DNA of 64,000 nucleotides from Bidens hawaiensis. Taxonomy: Eukaryota > Streptophyta > Magnoliopsida > Asterales > Asteraceae. Positions 24,101 to 34,055 of this stretch are shown here, in pieces. Made by a program: the position numbers and the translations under genes. Where the stretch lies: positions 1,550,001-1,614,000 of the forward strand of contig JAIQDT010000107.1 in NCBI GenBank assembly GCA_021521415.1, read 5' to 3'. A model generated the notes under the pieces. The model was not told the DNA's origin and did not search any database. It saw only the letters and a list, made by a program, of their open reading frames with translations. Position 1 is the stretch's first letter, and every line of letters starts with the position of its first letter.

Positions 24101-25195
24101 TGGAAGCTTTAACAAGTAGTCTCCTTGGGCTTGGACTTCAACTCTTGCTCCATTGCCCATAAAGAGACTAATGTCCCCTTTGTTGAGTTGTTTACTTCTT
24201 TTGAACCCCTGCAACAAATTGCAAATGTGAGTTCCACATCCGGTATCAAGTACCCATGTATTTGAAGAAATAACATTTAGTTCAATATGTATAGTAAAGA
24301 TAATACCTGAGGTATGCCCCGCATCCCTCTTATCTTTTAACGCATTGAGATAGGTCGGACAATTCCTTTTCCAATGACCTATCTCTCCACACTCAAAGCA
24401 TGGATCTTGCGCCGCAACCTTTTGCTTCTTTTCCTTCGGTTTGATGGGCGTGATGGCTTTCCTCTTTCCCTTTCCTTGGACGTGGCCCTTGCCCTTAGCA
24501 GCACTTGCTTTGGGGTTGGAGTTATGTCCCCTTTTCCCTTCATTGATTGTTAGAACGGGTAAAACCCTTTTACCCATTCCCGCTTCGGCCGTTCTTAGCA
24601 TTGCGTGAAGCTCACCAATGCTTTTGTCCCACCCGTTCATGTTATAGTTCATGACAAAGGTTTCAAACCTTTTGGTCAAAGAGTTGAGGATCAAATCCGT
24701 AGCCAACTCATTTGAGACGGGACAATTCAACCTACGAAGCTTTTCAATGTAGCTTTTCATCTTTAGGACATAAGATGAGACGCTTTGGGTTTCCTCCATA
24801 CGACATGCATGAAACGCTCGAACCGTTTCGAAACGTTCCGCTCTAGCTTGTTGAAGAAACATTTCCTTCAATTGAGTTATCATGTCGTATGCCCCATGAT
24901 GCTCGAAATCCTTTTGGATTTCGGGAATCATAGTCCCTAACATGAGGCAAGAGGCTTGCACCGAATCTTTGGTGTACTTGACCCAATCGTTATACGCCTC
25001 CTCATCTTCCACGTTAGGCTCATCGGGAATGGGATCGTCTAAGACATATGATATCTCTTCTTGTTTGAGAACTATTCTTAAGTTGCGATACCAATCCATA
25101 AAGTTATTATGGTTTAGACGATCCTTTTCAAGGATGGTTCTTAAGGATAGGTTACGGGTGTTATGGGTAGAGGTGTTTGCATTGTTAGCGGCCAT
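21185..25195 (-). CDS. gag-pol: Intact copia Gag-Pol polyprotein, 1336 aa
   Basis: A single frame encodes all enzymes for reverse transcription and insertion. Gag of the UBN2 type occupies roughly residues 20-210, followed by a basic Lys-rich stretch and the CCHC knuckle CFECGEIGHWKRNC (266-279). Protease site is WVLDTGCGTH (Asp317). Integrase has the HHCC zinc region (His456, His461, Cys487, Cys490) and the catalytic triad Asp517, Asp580, Glu616 with the standard 35-residue spacing. RT has FKRKTDMHGNLDTYKARLVAKG, MDVKTAFLNG (Asp922) and YVDD (1007-1010). RNase H has YTDASF, TTESEYIAAS and FCDNEGA, and ends at KVGTDQNLADPFTKLL. Length and order match intact plant copia polyproteins, and no catalytic residue appears missing. 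The first Met (MAANNANTS) is the natural start. Confidence 0.96.
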   Translation of the reverse strand: MAANNANTSTHNTRNLSLRTILEKDRLNHNNFMDWYRNLRIVLKQEEISYVLDDPIPDEPNVEDEEAYNDWVKYTKDSVQASCLMLGTMIPEIQKDFEHHGAYDMITQLKEMFLQQARAERFETVRAFHACRMEETQSVSSYVLKMKSYIEKLRRLNCPVSNELATDLILNSLTKRFETFVMNYNMNGWDKSIGELHAMLRTAEAGMGKRVLPVLTINEGKRGHNSNPKASAAKGKGHVQGKGKRKAITPIKPKEKKQKVAAQDPCFECGEIGHWKRNCPTYLNALKDKRDAGHTSGIIFTIHIELNVISSNTWVLDTGCGTHICNLLQGFKRSKQLNKGDISLFMGNGARVEVQAQGDYLLKLPSGLEVILKNVLYAPKLRRNIISVSLLKQCGFDLKFINCDIHVLMNGMFYFKAIPMNGIYEIDQSGMSHSSSMYNVNTKKLKKDLGDSYLWHCRLGHISKNRMQTLRKSGILETNEYDSFDVCESCLQGKMTKQPFNKTFERSKELLGIIHSDVCGPFRPMTRNGERYFITFIDDYSRYGYVYLMKHKDEAFEMFKDFKTEVERQLKTTIKVLRSDRGGEYLSGVFQDHLKSCGIISQLTPPGTPQHNGVSERRNRTLLDMVRSMMARSTLPLSFWGYALLSAVRILNMAPTKKVEKTPFEVWHGKAPSLSFLKVWGCEAYVKQYTPNKLEVRSTKCIFIGYPKDDLGYYFYDPSEQNVIIARKGKFLETKFLEEGTNSRTVKFDEDQESQDDTQLVDTSTQQEVVESDQVVDQNTQNVRRSGRISNPPEKYGFFVEGCYVVDSDEPTTYRDAMSKNDCDKWLEAMNVEMQSMYDNQVWELVEPPLNSKAVGSKWVFKRKTDMHGNLDTYKARLVAKGFTQTQGVDYDETFSPVAMLKSIRILFAIAAHYDYEIWQMDVKTAFLNGYLEEDVYMVQPEGFVDPKHPNKVCKLKKSIYGLKQASRTWNHRFDEEIKSFGFIKNADEACVYKKASGSIITFLVLYVDDILLFGNDIPTMESVKAWLGSRFSIKDLGEAAYILGIKIYRDRSRRLIGLNQSTYIDKILKRFKMENSKKGFVPIQRGTILSSAQCPNSKGEQEMMKQIPYASAIGSIMYAMICTRPDVSCALSMTSRYQQNPGNSHWMAVKSILKYLRRTKDMFLIYGSGEEELAIKGYTDASFQTDRDDSRSQSGYVFTLNGGAVSWKSSKQEVVALSTTESEYIAASLAAQEAAWLKKFITDLGVVSSIQDPLEIFCDNEGAIAQIKEPRSHQKTRHIERRFNYIRDEVEKGKICIRKVGTDQNLADPFTKLLERPKHERHASGLGLRYSSNWI

Positions 25196-26833
25196 CTACA
25201 AAATTTAACAAAGTTTTATTTTAGTATTATAAACAATTTAATTATTAATACCCTTTTATTCCAAATTTTAAAATAATAATTAAATTCTAGAATCCAACGA
25301 TAAATCAAATTTCGGTTAGGTGACCTTTATCCCGTTATTTGATTTAACAAGGTAGTCAATCTTGACAATTGCAACCCTTTGCAACTTCTAGAGGTATGGG
25401 ACCATTCGAAATCCTTATTTCGTGTTGGCATGTTTATCCCATCAACACCATTGGACCCCATGCTTAGGTGACCTTTATCACATGGTTTCCAATTCAAGTC
25501 GTCCTACTTGTATAAACATGTAAGATTAACATACAAGTGGTTAGGTGACCTTTATCCCACAAATATGTTAATATTACCCTAAGTATATTAGTTTGCTCAA
25601 AATGGTTAGGTGACCTTTATCCCATTTAAAGTTCCCTAATACGTTAAGTGTCATACAAAAGGATGGTGTAAGACTTGTTTCCTTGGTAATTATGAAAAAG
25701 GGATTTTAAGTTTTCCAATATTCTAGTTTGAAAAACATTATGCCATATCCTAACATGCATTTAGCAATATGGCGATTTTGAAAACCAATTTTCAAGGTTC
25801 AAGTTATAATAAAACCAATTTTATTATATGTGAGTAATCGCTTAGTTTTAATAAACCCATTTAATTAAACTAATTGACGCGATATTACCAAATATATATT
25901 AGAACCCGTTTTATGCTTGTTGTCGTTCCTATGTGACGGTTTGGATATCCTAATATCTATCAACCACACATTACAATAAGTAAAACAAACAACCAAGCAA
26001 ACACATGCAAAATATAGTCATAACCGAGAACCGCTAAGTTTGACCATACTTGTTAGCCGAAACAAGTATAGGTCATAAGTCACACCTAAGGGACAAAACA
26101 TGACACAAGGATGGAATGTTGACTCCCACTTGACCTTGCATCCAAATGCTTCAAGTATCCTTTCCAAGTTGTTGTGTTCTTGTTGGGCTTGTTAATGGGC
26201 TCCAAACTTCCAAAAGTCTTCTTGGGCCCAAGAGTGAAATTTATGGGCCTAATGGGCTTGAATCCCATGATGGGCCGGTGAGGCCCAACAAGCCCAAAAT
26301 TTCGGTCCAAGGCCCAAATCCACCAATTCTTGCATCTTCAATTTTTACAAAATGTATCCTAATACATATTTTTCTAAAAAAAAGAAAATGCAACTAATCT
26401 ATTTATTACAAACCAACTTATGAATAAATAAATTACACAAGCCTAAGATTATGAATTATTACAACCATATTGAATAATAAACATAATCAACATACACAAA
26501 CAACAATCAACACATCCAAGGTCTAGGTTTCGGTTATGACACATCCAAACATACCAAATGTTCTAAGCATGCAACCTAAGCAACCAATGCCCAAAAACTC
26601 CAAAAGAATCGGCCCCCCCCCCCCCCAAGAGGCTACGGCCAAATCTTATTTTTTTATTTTTATTTTTTTTCAACATCCAAATGTTAATAATGGTTTCCTA
26701 AGATCTTTGCATGCATGTCAAGATCTTACAAAACCATGAGGGGTAAAATCCACCAAAAAATTCGGACCCCTTTTTTCACCCATGAAAAAACCCGAAATCT
26801 ATGAACATGCAAGGAGCATAAGTCCTTGTAACC
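25196..26833 (-). other. 5' leader of the nested copia
   Basis: About 1.6 kb between primer site and gag start. It carries four near-identical copies of GGTTAGGTGACCTTTATCCC (plus strand; 25314-25333, 25463-25482 slightly changed, 25539-25558, 25604-25623) and a C run of 14 (26613-26626). Small frames inside have no recognisable domain. Confidence 0.75.
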
Positions 26834-26847
26834 GGCTCTTGATGCCA
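26834..26847 (-). other. Primer binding site of the nested copia, non-canonical
   Basis: The minus strand reads TGGCATCAAGAGCC one base from the 5' LTR end. It resembles the methionine-tRNA site TGGTATCAGAGCC, with one substitution and one extra A. Confidence 0.7.
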
Positions 26848-26848
26848 T

Positions 26849-27385
26849 TGTTGGGTTTTATACAAGATTATCAAAGTTCAAGTTAACCAAATTTAACTAG
26901 AAAACGCAACGGAAGCTTAGATTTTAAAACTTGTTATAAACATACCATTATGTTAAAACTAAAACCCAATGAACAAGGATCAAAATTACAAGAACAAGAT
27001 GCTCACAAAATGTAAATTGTACCTTCTTCTACCTTTAGAAGAACAAGCAAGTTGTTGAAGATGATGGTGGATGAATGGCAAGCCTCCAAAGAAGAAGACC
27101 TCAAGAGTGTGATACCCCAAGCTATTTGAGACAACACCAAGTGATTGCTAGGATTTATTGAACACTATATGAGCTCCCAAAGACCCCCAAAATTGCCCAC
27201 CTTGAGCCGTGAGTTTGAGAGAGAGATAGATAGGTTTTCTTGATTCAAAATTTGAATAATAATGCACACACTCAAGACCCCAAAATGCATGTAATCTTAT
27301 TGGAGATGGATAAAGTTGTCATCACATGGAGACAAGGCATAAAAGGACAAACCTTCCACCCACATGGGGTGGCCGGTTTTGATAT

Positions 27386-27419
<34 letters not shown>

Positions 27420-27744
27420 TTTTGTTTTAACCATTTAAAACATCTCCAATTATTTTATAAAACTCATTTTATAAAATGCACATACATTTATGTAATTATT
27501 TAACCAATTAAATAATTAATTTATATAAACAAATCATCCAGATAATTTATTTAAATCCTCAAGTGTGTTTGTTTAGAAAACCAATTTTCTAAACACGTAG
27601 TGTTCGGTATTCGTTTAAATGATCAAATCATTAAAGAATACATTTGGTGTCGTCTAGCTTGTTATTGGGTATGACCCGACTTGGATCAAACACAGTTAGC
27701 CACATTAGTATAAGTATGTGTCTCGGGCACACGTAATTCCAACA
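26849..27744 (-). repeat. 5' LTR of the nested copia (896 bp)
   Basis: Matches the 19524-20417 LTR without a visible substitution; its T run has 31 T. In element orientation it precedes the primer site and would carry the promoter. Confidence 0.95.
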
Positions 27745-27749
27745 TAAAG

Positions 27750-28907
27750 ATCCAAGCTTTATAGTGTATAAACGACCGAAAACGGTTGGGGAACGTAGTG
27801 GGTGATGTTGAACCATAACAAGGGTGTTAAAATCGCCAAAATGCTTGATAGAAACCAAACAGCGGCTGGACTGGGCAACTTCGCCGCGAACTGGGCAACT
27901 TCGCCTTCAAAGCGATAACTTAGCCTTCAAAGCGATAACTTCGCTTTCAAAGCGATAACTTCGCCTGAGGCCAAGTTCGCCTAATTGATAACTTCGCTTA
28001 CGACCAAGTTCGCCTAACGGGTAACTTCGCCTGAGGCCAAGTTCGCCTAATTGATAACTTCGCTTACGGCCAAGTTCGCCTAACTGATAACTTTGCCTAA
28101 AGTCAAGTTCGATTAGAAAATAAATTAAAAACTTAATGAAAAATGTGTTAAGACAGTTAACGAAGAGGGAATCGAAACCTACGAATATTCGAGAACTAGG
28201 GACCAGACCCTTATAATATCTGTGATGTTAGGGACCAGACCCTTATAATTTCTGTGATGTTAGGGACCAGACCCTTATAATATCTGTGATGTTAGGGACC
28301 AGACCCTTATCATATCTGTGATGTTAGGGACCAGACGCTTGTAATATCTATGATGTTAGGGACCAGACCCTTATAATATCTGTGATGTTAGGGACCAGAA
28401 CCTTATAATATCTGTGATGTTAGGGACCAGACCCTTATAATATCTGTGAGGTTATAGGGCGAAAGGCTCTTTAAAACGTATGATTATGTATGTAAAGAAA
28501 GTACAAAGGTAAGAATGAAAGTATATGCACTTAGGTGTGTACGAAAGAAAGTTAAGAGGTTAAGTATGAAATGTAAGAATGTATTGTATGATTATGTGAT
28601 TAACTAGAACTCACTCAGCGTAGCTGACTTTTAGTATGCACGCAGGTGAGTAGGATGAGGCAGCTCGCTTGAGGAGACACGTGGCACTGAATAAGAGGCT
28701 GGCATCGAAAGACTCAAGACGTTTAAGTTTAATGTTTCGTTTATTTTGAAAGACAAAATGATGTTTTAAGACAAGACGTGTTTTGTTATGAAATGTTTTA
28801 TGAAAGTTTTTAAATTCCGCGAATGTTTTAATTAACTCTGATATTTAGAACTGCGTTTATGAGTAAATCCAACAAGAAAGTAGGGTTACCGGTGACGGGG
28901 CCTTACA
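27750..28907 (+). repeat. 3' LTR of the gypsy element, second piece
   Basis: Resumes the gypsy LTR after the copia target duplication and ends GGGGCCTTACA before TATAT. Relative to the 5' LTR it lacks 408 bases (5' LTR 12947-13354), joined at a shared TAA, and has eight instead of seven minisatellite units. With the first piece it totals 1524 bases, which fits 1901 minus 408 plus 32 to within one base. Confidence 0.93.
28197..28452 (+). repeat. 32-bp minisatellite in the 3' LTR, eight units
   Basis: Same unit as at 13391, with GGGACC at 28199, 28231, 28263, 28295, 28327, 28359, 28391 and 28423. Several units carry private substitutions. Confidence 0.93.
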
Positions 28908-28925
28908 TATATGATTTAGCTAGTA

Positions 28926-29030
28926 AATTAATTGGAACTGGCACAAATCAGAGAATTATAAGCTTTTGCACAATTTGTTTCTGACGTCGATAAAGCTATT
29001 CAGAATCAATTGGCAAGAGGTCAACGATTT
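28926..29030 (+). pseudogene. atpA: Decayed fragment of chloroplast atpA (nuclear plastid DNA)
   Basis: Read from about 28935 the codons give ELAQIREL, a stop, then AFAQFVSDVDKAIQNQLARG and QRF, which follows the C-terminal region of the plastid ATP synthase alpha subunit as I know it ([20 protein letters not shown]). The DNA around GATAAAGCTATTCAGAATCA also looks plastid-like. There is an in-frame stop near 28959 and the match ends at about 29030, before AT-rich non-coding DNA. It lies 18 bases from the gypsy end, so the chromovirus inserted next to an old plastid-DNA insertion. The fragment has no function. Confidence 0.72.
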
Positions 29031-30481
29031 AAGTCTATCCATTTATTTTTTTTTGTTTAATTTAATAAACTATATATATATATATATATTAATTGTAAGG
29101 ATAGTATATAACAATCACTTTCAAATATAATAAAATTTAGCATATGTAGTTCCTTGGTTTTTTTTATCAGGGATTGTTTCGGTTTTTTTGTGGAACTTAA
29201 ATTTAATTGTTACGAGTTAAAAGTTGGTAAATAAATATTTTTGTACAAATTAATTACATTTGGCTCACATTTGTTACGGGTAAAATATGAGTAATCTAAA
29301 TAGTTTTAAAATTTTGATAATGCAAATAGATTTTTCCTTAAACTTGTCACAGATTCAAAGTTTTGACTTGAAAATGTAAAACAAATGAAAATTAGAATTT
29401 TAAATGTGATCGAGTTTCGAAATATTTTTTAATGACATTTCTAGAAATGGTTAAAAGATTCGTGATTTTGTACATTGAGGTTTTTCCCATGACTATTAAG
29501 ATTTAAGAAAAAATGCCTAACACTTTAGACATGCCACCTCCAAGCATATCAATTCTTCTAACTTTTATCAAATTTGAAACATTTGTGTCAGTGTTGATTT
29601 TACTTGAATAATGATCAGAATGTTGTATGTGAAGAATGCCGTACATAATTATGCTCAAGTGAAGCGAAACATTCACAAAATTTAACGGGTTAACCTGCTT
29701 TTTTTTTGTTGTTATTATGGCAAGGTCGAGAAGCATCCTCAGATTTATCAAAATCTTTTTCATGATTTAGCTCAAAACTATAATTATATGAAAAGTATTC
29801 TCCAAAATTGATACATAACCAAAATTCTATCAATTATACAAATATGATACAGAGAATGAAATTTATAATAGACGAAGTGTTCTTGGGTATGTTTTTGCAT
29901 GTAGTTTTTTATTTGTTGAGTTCATTTTTTTTGGGAAAAAACATTTTTTAATATAAATAAAATCAATTTATATATAATGATACAAGCATAAATAAAATAT
30001 ATTTTTTCATATATATTATATATTGCTTTATTTGTAACCTTATTATTTAGATCACCCCGTATATTACAGATGCTCTAACTCTAGTTACACTGATATAATA
30101 TATGACGGCATGCTTCATGTAGGCATGGCTTAAGTAATTTAATGTTCAATTATTGTAGAATTGTCTCCCAATTAGTTACCGCCTCTAGACCATGTACTAT
30201 TTCATATTCGTTAATATCCTTGAAAATTTATAATGTCAATTTAACATGTTACATGCATTTTGTAGGTGTATTTATATTCATAGTATCAAAATATGTGTTT
30301 TTAGTGTTACAAACCAAGCCGAGCTCAGTTAGACTCAATAACAAGCCACGTCAATAACAAACCCCGCCAAGAACAGGTGGAAGTTAGCTCGGTTTGTTTG
30401 GCTCATGAACAACCCTTATTGTTATAGTGGTCATTTAGTTATTTATATCTCATTTTTAGTTAACCGTGATTAAAAGAAACA
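29031..30481. other. Intergenic, nothing recognised
   Basis: AT-rich with an AT microsatellite near 29072-29090. The minus-strand frame at 29503-29763 and plus-strand frame at 30142-30357 show no domain. It ends at the left breakpoint of the tandem duplication. Confidence 0.55.
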
Positions 30482-31132
30482 AGCAAACAAAAATGCCATA
30501 TTTTTCAATTTGGGTGAAGCTTATACAGGGCCCTCAGAACTTCGAAGGCCCCACCAAAGGCGAAGGATGGTGAGGGCCAGGGGTGGCCCCGACCACCCCT
30601 GTTTTTTCGCGCGTTAGTGTAAATTTAGTCGTTTTTTGTTCGAAATATTTTATGTGTAATGTAAATTTACCTGTTTTCGGCCAAAAATTTAAGCCCGGCT
30701 CTACCTCGTTTATGAATTTTTTTATACATTTTGAGTTCGGCCCCCCGACGTTCACGTCCAAGCTTCACCACTGGGCCCCACCACTTGTTTTTTGTGCTCT
30801 TTAGGTAAATTTACGTAAGTAATTTGTTCGAAAATTTTAATACGAATTTTAACACTCCTTGAAAACAGCTTTCGTGGCTTTCGGCCACCAATCTACAAAA
30901 AGTTAATCAGTACTTTCTTTTTTCTTCTAAGATCAACAAATCGTTTGTGTACTGAAGTCAATATTTCTTTATATATACATAATATATGAACATATCAGCA
31001 TAATTGCAATAGAAAAAAAAATTATGTGTACATACGGATGAGCGCATACTCATTGACTTTTTATGCTGGGTTGCATGCATAAATTCCCTGGCCACATGCA
31101 ATGACTAATATCAGCCAGCCTGCAACAAGTAG
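30482..31132. other. Duplicated flank with a dispersed-repeat-like block
   Basis: From about 30525 to 30790 there is a GC-richer block (GGGCCCTCAGAACTTCGAAG ... CACCACTGGGCCCC) of a type often seen scattered in plant genomes. I could not define its ends or class. Overlapping open frames on both strands (30534-30804) show no domain. The second copy is at 46823-47473. Confidence 0.4.
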
Positions 31133-31135
31133 TAA

Positions 31136-31445
31136 GAGCATTCTTATGCATTCTTGAAAATTAATGTGGGTGAAATTTGTAAATTATAAAGTGAGGTTTT
31201 AAGTGGTTGTGAGTATAAATTATATGATGGGGAGAGAAAATATAGTGGTTTTTTTTTTAAATTTGGGGAAACAAAGTTTACCCCTATTTATTTTTTAATA
31301 TTTTTTGAATTGATTGTGAGTCGAGTAGGAAAAAATTGTAATGATAAAAGTATATAAGTGTATTATTTAATTGAACATGAGAGAGAAATGTAGTGGTTTT
31401 TAGTGTTATTATAAATACAAGGATAGGGGATAGGTTCAGATGCTC
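31136..31445. mobile_element. MITE-like element (PIF/Harbinger type suggested)
   Basis: It starts GAGCATTC and ends GATGCTC, short inverted ends, and is flanked by TAA on both sides (31133-31135 and 31446-31448), as Tourist-type elements are. The 310-bp interior is non-coding. Inverted ends match over only about 6-7 bases. Confidence 0.5.
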
Positions 31446-31774
31446 TAAACATGTGATAATTAAGTTCTTTCGAAATTAAATAAAATCAGCATTCCCGTCG
31501 TAAAGAATTTTAATTTTTGTTTGAAAACAACTAATAAATTAGAAGTTTGAAAACTCAAATACAAGTAAAAATGCATAGACTATAAATTTAAAAATATATA
31601 GATACCTGACACTAACACTTCAAAATATGCATACTATTAAAGGAAGACCTATTGTTCACATGACAATTAACTAGGCCAAACATATGTCGTGTACACTATT
31701 TCCTATTATATTACAACCCATGATCCGTTTTCTTATTATACCACATGATCGTTTTCCATAACAGTAAGACTTTG

Positions 31775-34050
31775 TGTAAGGCCCTGGTCCCAGTTGCTAC
31801 TTTAGCGTTGGATTTACTCATAAAAAAGGTTCTAATTATCAGAGTGAATTAAAACATTCGCGGAATAATAATAAAAGTCAACCATTCATTACAAACATTC
31901 ATAACTTGTCTTTTAAAACATAACATAAAATATAATATCAAATCATCATGACAAAATCTTCAGATGCCAGCCTCTTCAGATCCTACCATGAGCCCCCTCA
32001 AGCTAATTGCTTCAGTCTATTAATCTGCGTGCATACTAAGAGTCAGATACACAAAGTGAGTTCTAGTTAATCTGGTAACATACAATACATTCACATACTT
32101 ACATATATACGTATCCGAAGATACTTATTACATACCTAGCTTGTTACCTTTCTTTCATACATACATACATACATACATACATACGTACGTACGTACGTAC
32201 ATACATACATACATACTTTCTTTCTTTCATACTTTCATTCTTTTATCCCGTACATTAGATACATAGCTATCTATTCGTTTTAAAGAGCATTTCGCCCTAT
32301 AACAATCGCAGATATTATTAGGGTCTGCAACACTGTAACCTTCGCAGATATTATGAGGGCCTGCAACCCTTTAAGCTTCGCTGATATTATTAGGGTATGC
32401 AACCCTTTAAGCATACCACCATACAACCATACATTATCTTCTTTATATTTATATATATTACTTTCATACATACACTTAATCTTTTCAATAACTTTCATAT
32501 ATCATTCATACATCATTCATAGACATTAATATATCATACATACATCATTCATAAACATTGACATAGCATACACTTACCACTTAAGGTAAGTGTATTAACT
32601 AATCACATCGAGTATGCACACAGACCCGAAAACATAACAAGGAATGGGGCTAGAAACTCACCTGAGCTCGGTTCCTTTTAGAGTTAATGGTAACTCATTT
32701 CCTTAACTAAGCGCGGCAAACTGTATAACAATTACACGTATCTATTAACTATTCCTAACCATATCATATTTCTAGTTTAATATAACCCTCAACGAACGGG
32801 GATCCGGGGACAGCGCCCCGGGCAGCGGGATTTTAAGGGTGGCAGCCCCTAGCGGGGTCCAAGGGGCAGAGCCCCTGGCTGGGGTTAATGAAAAATTTTA
32901 TTTTCATTAACTGCTATTAACAAAATTTTCATTAGAATTCTTTAATAATATTCTATTTGCTAACCCATTCGTTATAACGAATGGTCTCTAGGTTGAGCCT
33001 CATTCGTTATGATGAATGGTTCCTGTCGTAACGAATGGTCTAATATGAGACGAATGAATGCAAAACGAATGACTAAGGCCATTCGTGCTTCCTATAAAAT
33101 GAATGAAAGGCTCATTCGTTACAAGAGCACAAGAATGTATCCATAACGAATGGCTCCATTCATTGTCTCCTCATGGCGAATGATTGGATGACGAATGAAT
33201 AAGGTCATTCGTGACTCCTATAGGACGAATGGGGGCTCATTCTTACAAGTGCATACGCATGTATCTCATTCGTTATGATTGCTTAATGAACGATCAGCCA
33301 TTCGTATATCTTAACGAATGGATATCAGATGTTATCCAATCTCTGTCTCCTGCTGTTAAAGTCAAAATTGATATGAACAACAACAGTCACAGACCTCATA
33401 TTTCCAATTAACCTCCAAATCACGATGAAACAATTCGAATCTGGTATCATTCTACTCGCATACCCAGCGCCAATAAATTCCACTCATCCAAACATCCAAA
33501 CATCCAAACATCGTGTTTACATTGTGTATTTGATTGATAAATACTTACGACCTAACACGTGACTAATAAACCCACCAGCTGTTAATGTATTTCGATAAGA
33601 TTCGTTGCGTTTGATTCTTGTTTACCATTTTTATGTAGATCTAAGAATACTAAACGAGCCGACAAATGTTTCGTTATACACGTACCTTCAAAAAAGTCGA
33701 TCTACGAACACGATCTAGTCTTGATGTTGTTTTGGTTCATCACGACGTTCTAGCACCAACGAGTTCGGGTCTTTTCCTCCGGATCTTGGCTCGGGATATA
33801 GGATGGTGTTTGTGTGTGTTTTTGAAGGTGTAAGCTATGGTGTAGAGATAGATAAAAATATGGAAAGGTTTAGGGTTTAAGGAGTATTTATACTCCCTTA
33901 AGACCATGGAACTAAGACCCGTTCCATCCCTTATTCCATCCTTTAATGCCCAAACCCACTCTCTAATATTTTATTTATTAACTGATAAATAACAGGTTAT
34001 TAATTAAACGAAATTTCTTTTATTATTATCATCGATAGTAGGATGTTACA
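31775..34050 (-). repeat. Solo LTR of a gypsy element related to the 12170 family
   Basis: Plus-strand ends are TGTAAGGCCCTGG and GGATGTTACA; the reverse complement starts TGTAACATCCTA like the 12170 LTR. Target duplication CTTTG is at 31770-31774 and 34051-34055, with no internal region, so it formed by LTR recombination. Shared blocks include GTTGGATTTACTCATAAA, a repeat block at about 32290-32420 homologous to the 32-bp minisatellite, and the palindromic TATA region near 33880. It also has a CATA/CGTA microsatellite (about 32155-32217), a GC-rich block (32798-32885), and a TTCGTTA-rich array (32970-33325). Confidence 0.9.
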
Positions 34051-34055
34051 CTTTG

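Larger units (their letters stand above)
19524..27744 (-). mobile_element. Young, structurally complete Ty1/copia nested in the gypsy 3' LTR
   Basis: LTRs at 19524-20417 and 26849-27744 both run TGTTGGGTTTTA...AATTCCAACA. Target duplication TAAAG is at 19519-19523 and 27745-27749. The LTRs look identical except for a T run of 29 versus 31, which accounts for lengths of 894 and 896. Primer site, leader, a single uninterrupted Gag-Pol frame and polypurine tract are all present in the right order. Everything needed for autonomous movement seems present; I infer very recent insertion. I did not assign a copia lineage. Confidence 0.95.
12170..28907 (+). mobile_element. Ty3/gypsy chromovirus, Tekay/Del type, with a nested copia
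   Basis: Element order is 5' LTR (12170-14070), primer site, gag, PR-RT-RH-INT with a chromodomain-like C-terminus, polypurine tract, and a 3' LTR starting at 19158. TATAT at 12165-12169 and 28908-28912 is the 5-bp target duplication. The 3' LTR is split at 19523 by a minus-strand copia and resumes at 27750. The frames carry three in-frame stops and one frame change, so the element cannot make its own proteins. The first 366 bases of the two LTRs differ at roughly a dozen positions by eye, so this insertion is clearly older than the nested copia. The leader at 14086-14472 is non-coding. Confidence 0.92.

Noticed and set aside
12170..28907. Integrated pararetrovirus as the source of the RT genes
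   Set aside because: Domain order, LTRs, primer sites and target duplications are those of LTR retrotransposons; no movement or coat protein is present.
30534..30804. Overlapping frames on both strands, repeated exactly at 46875-47145
   Set aside because: Their conservation is due to the recent duplication; no domain, start context or codon signal supports coding.
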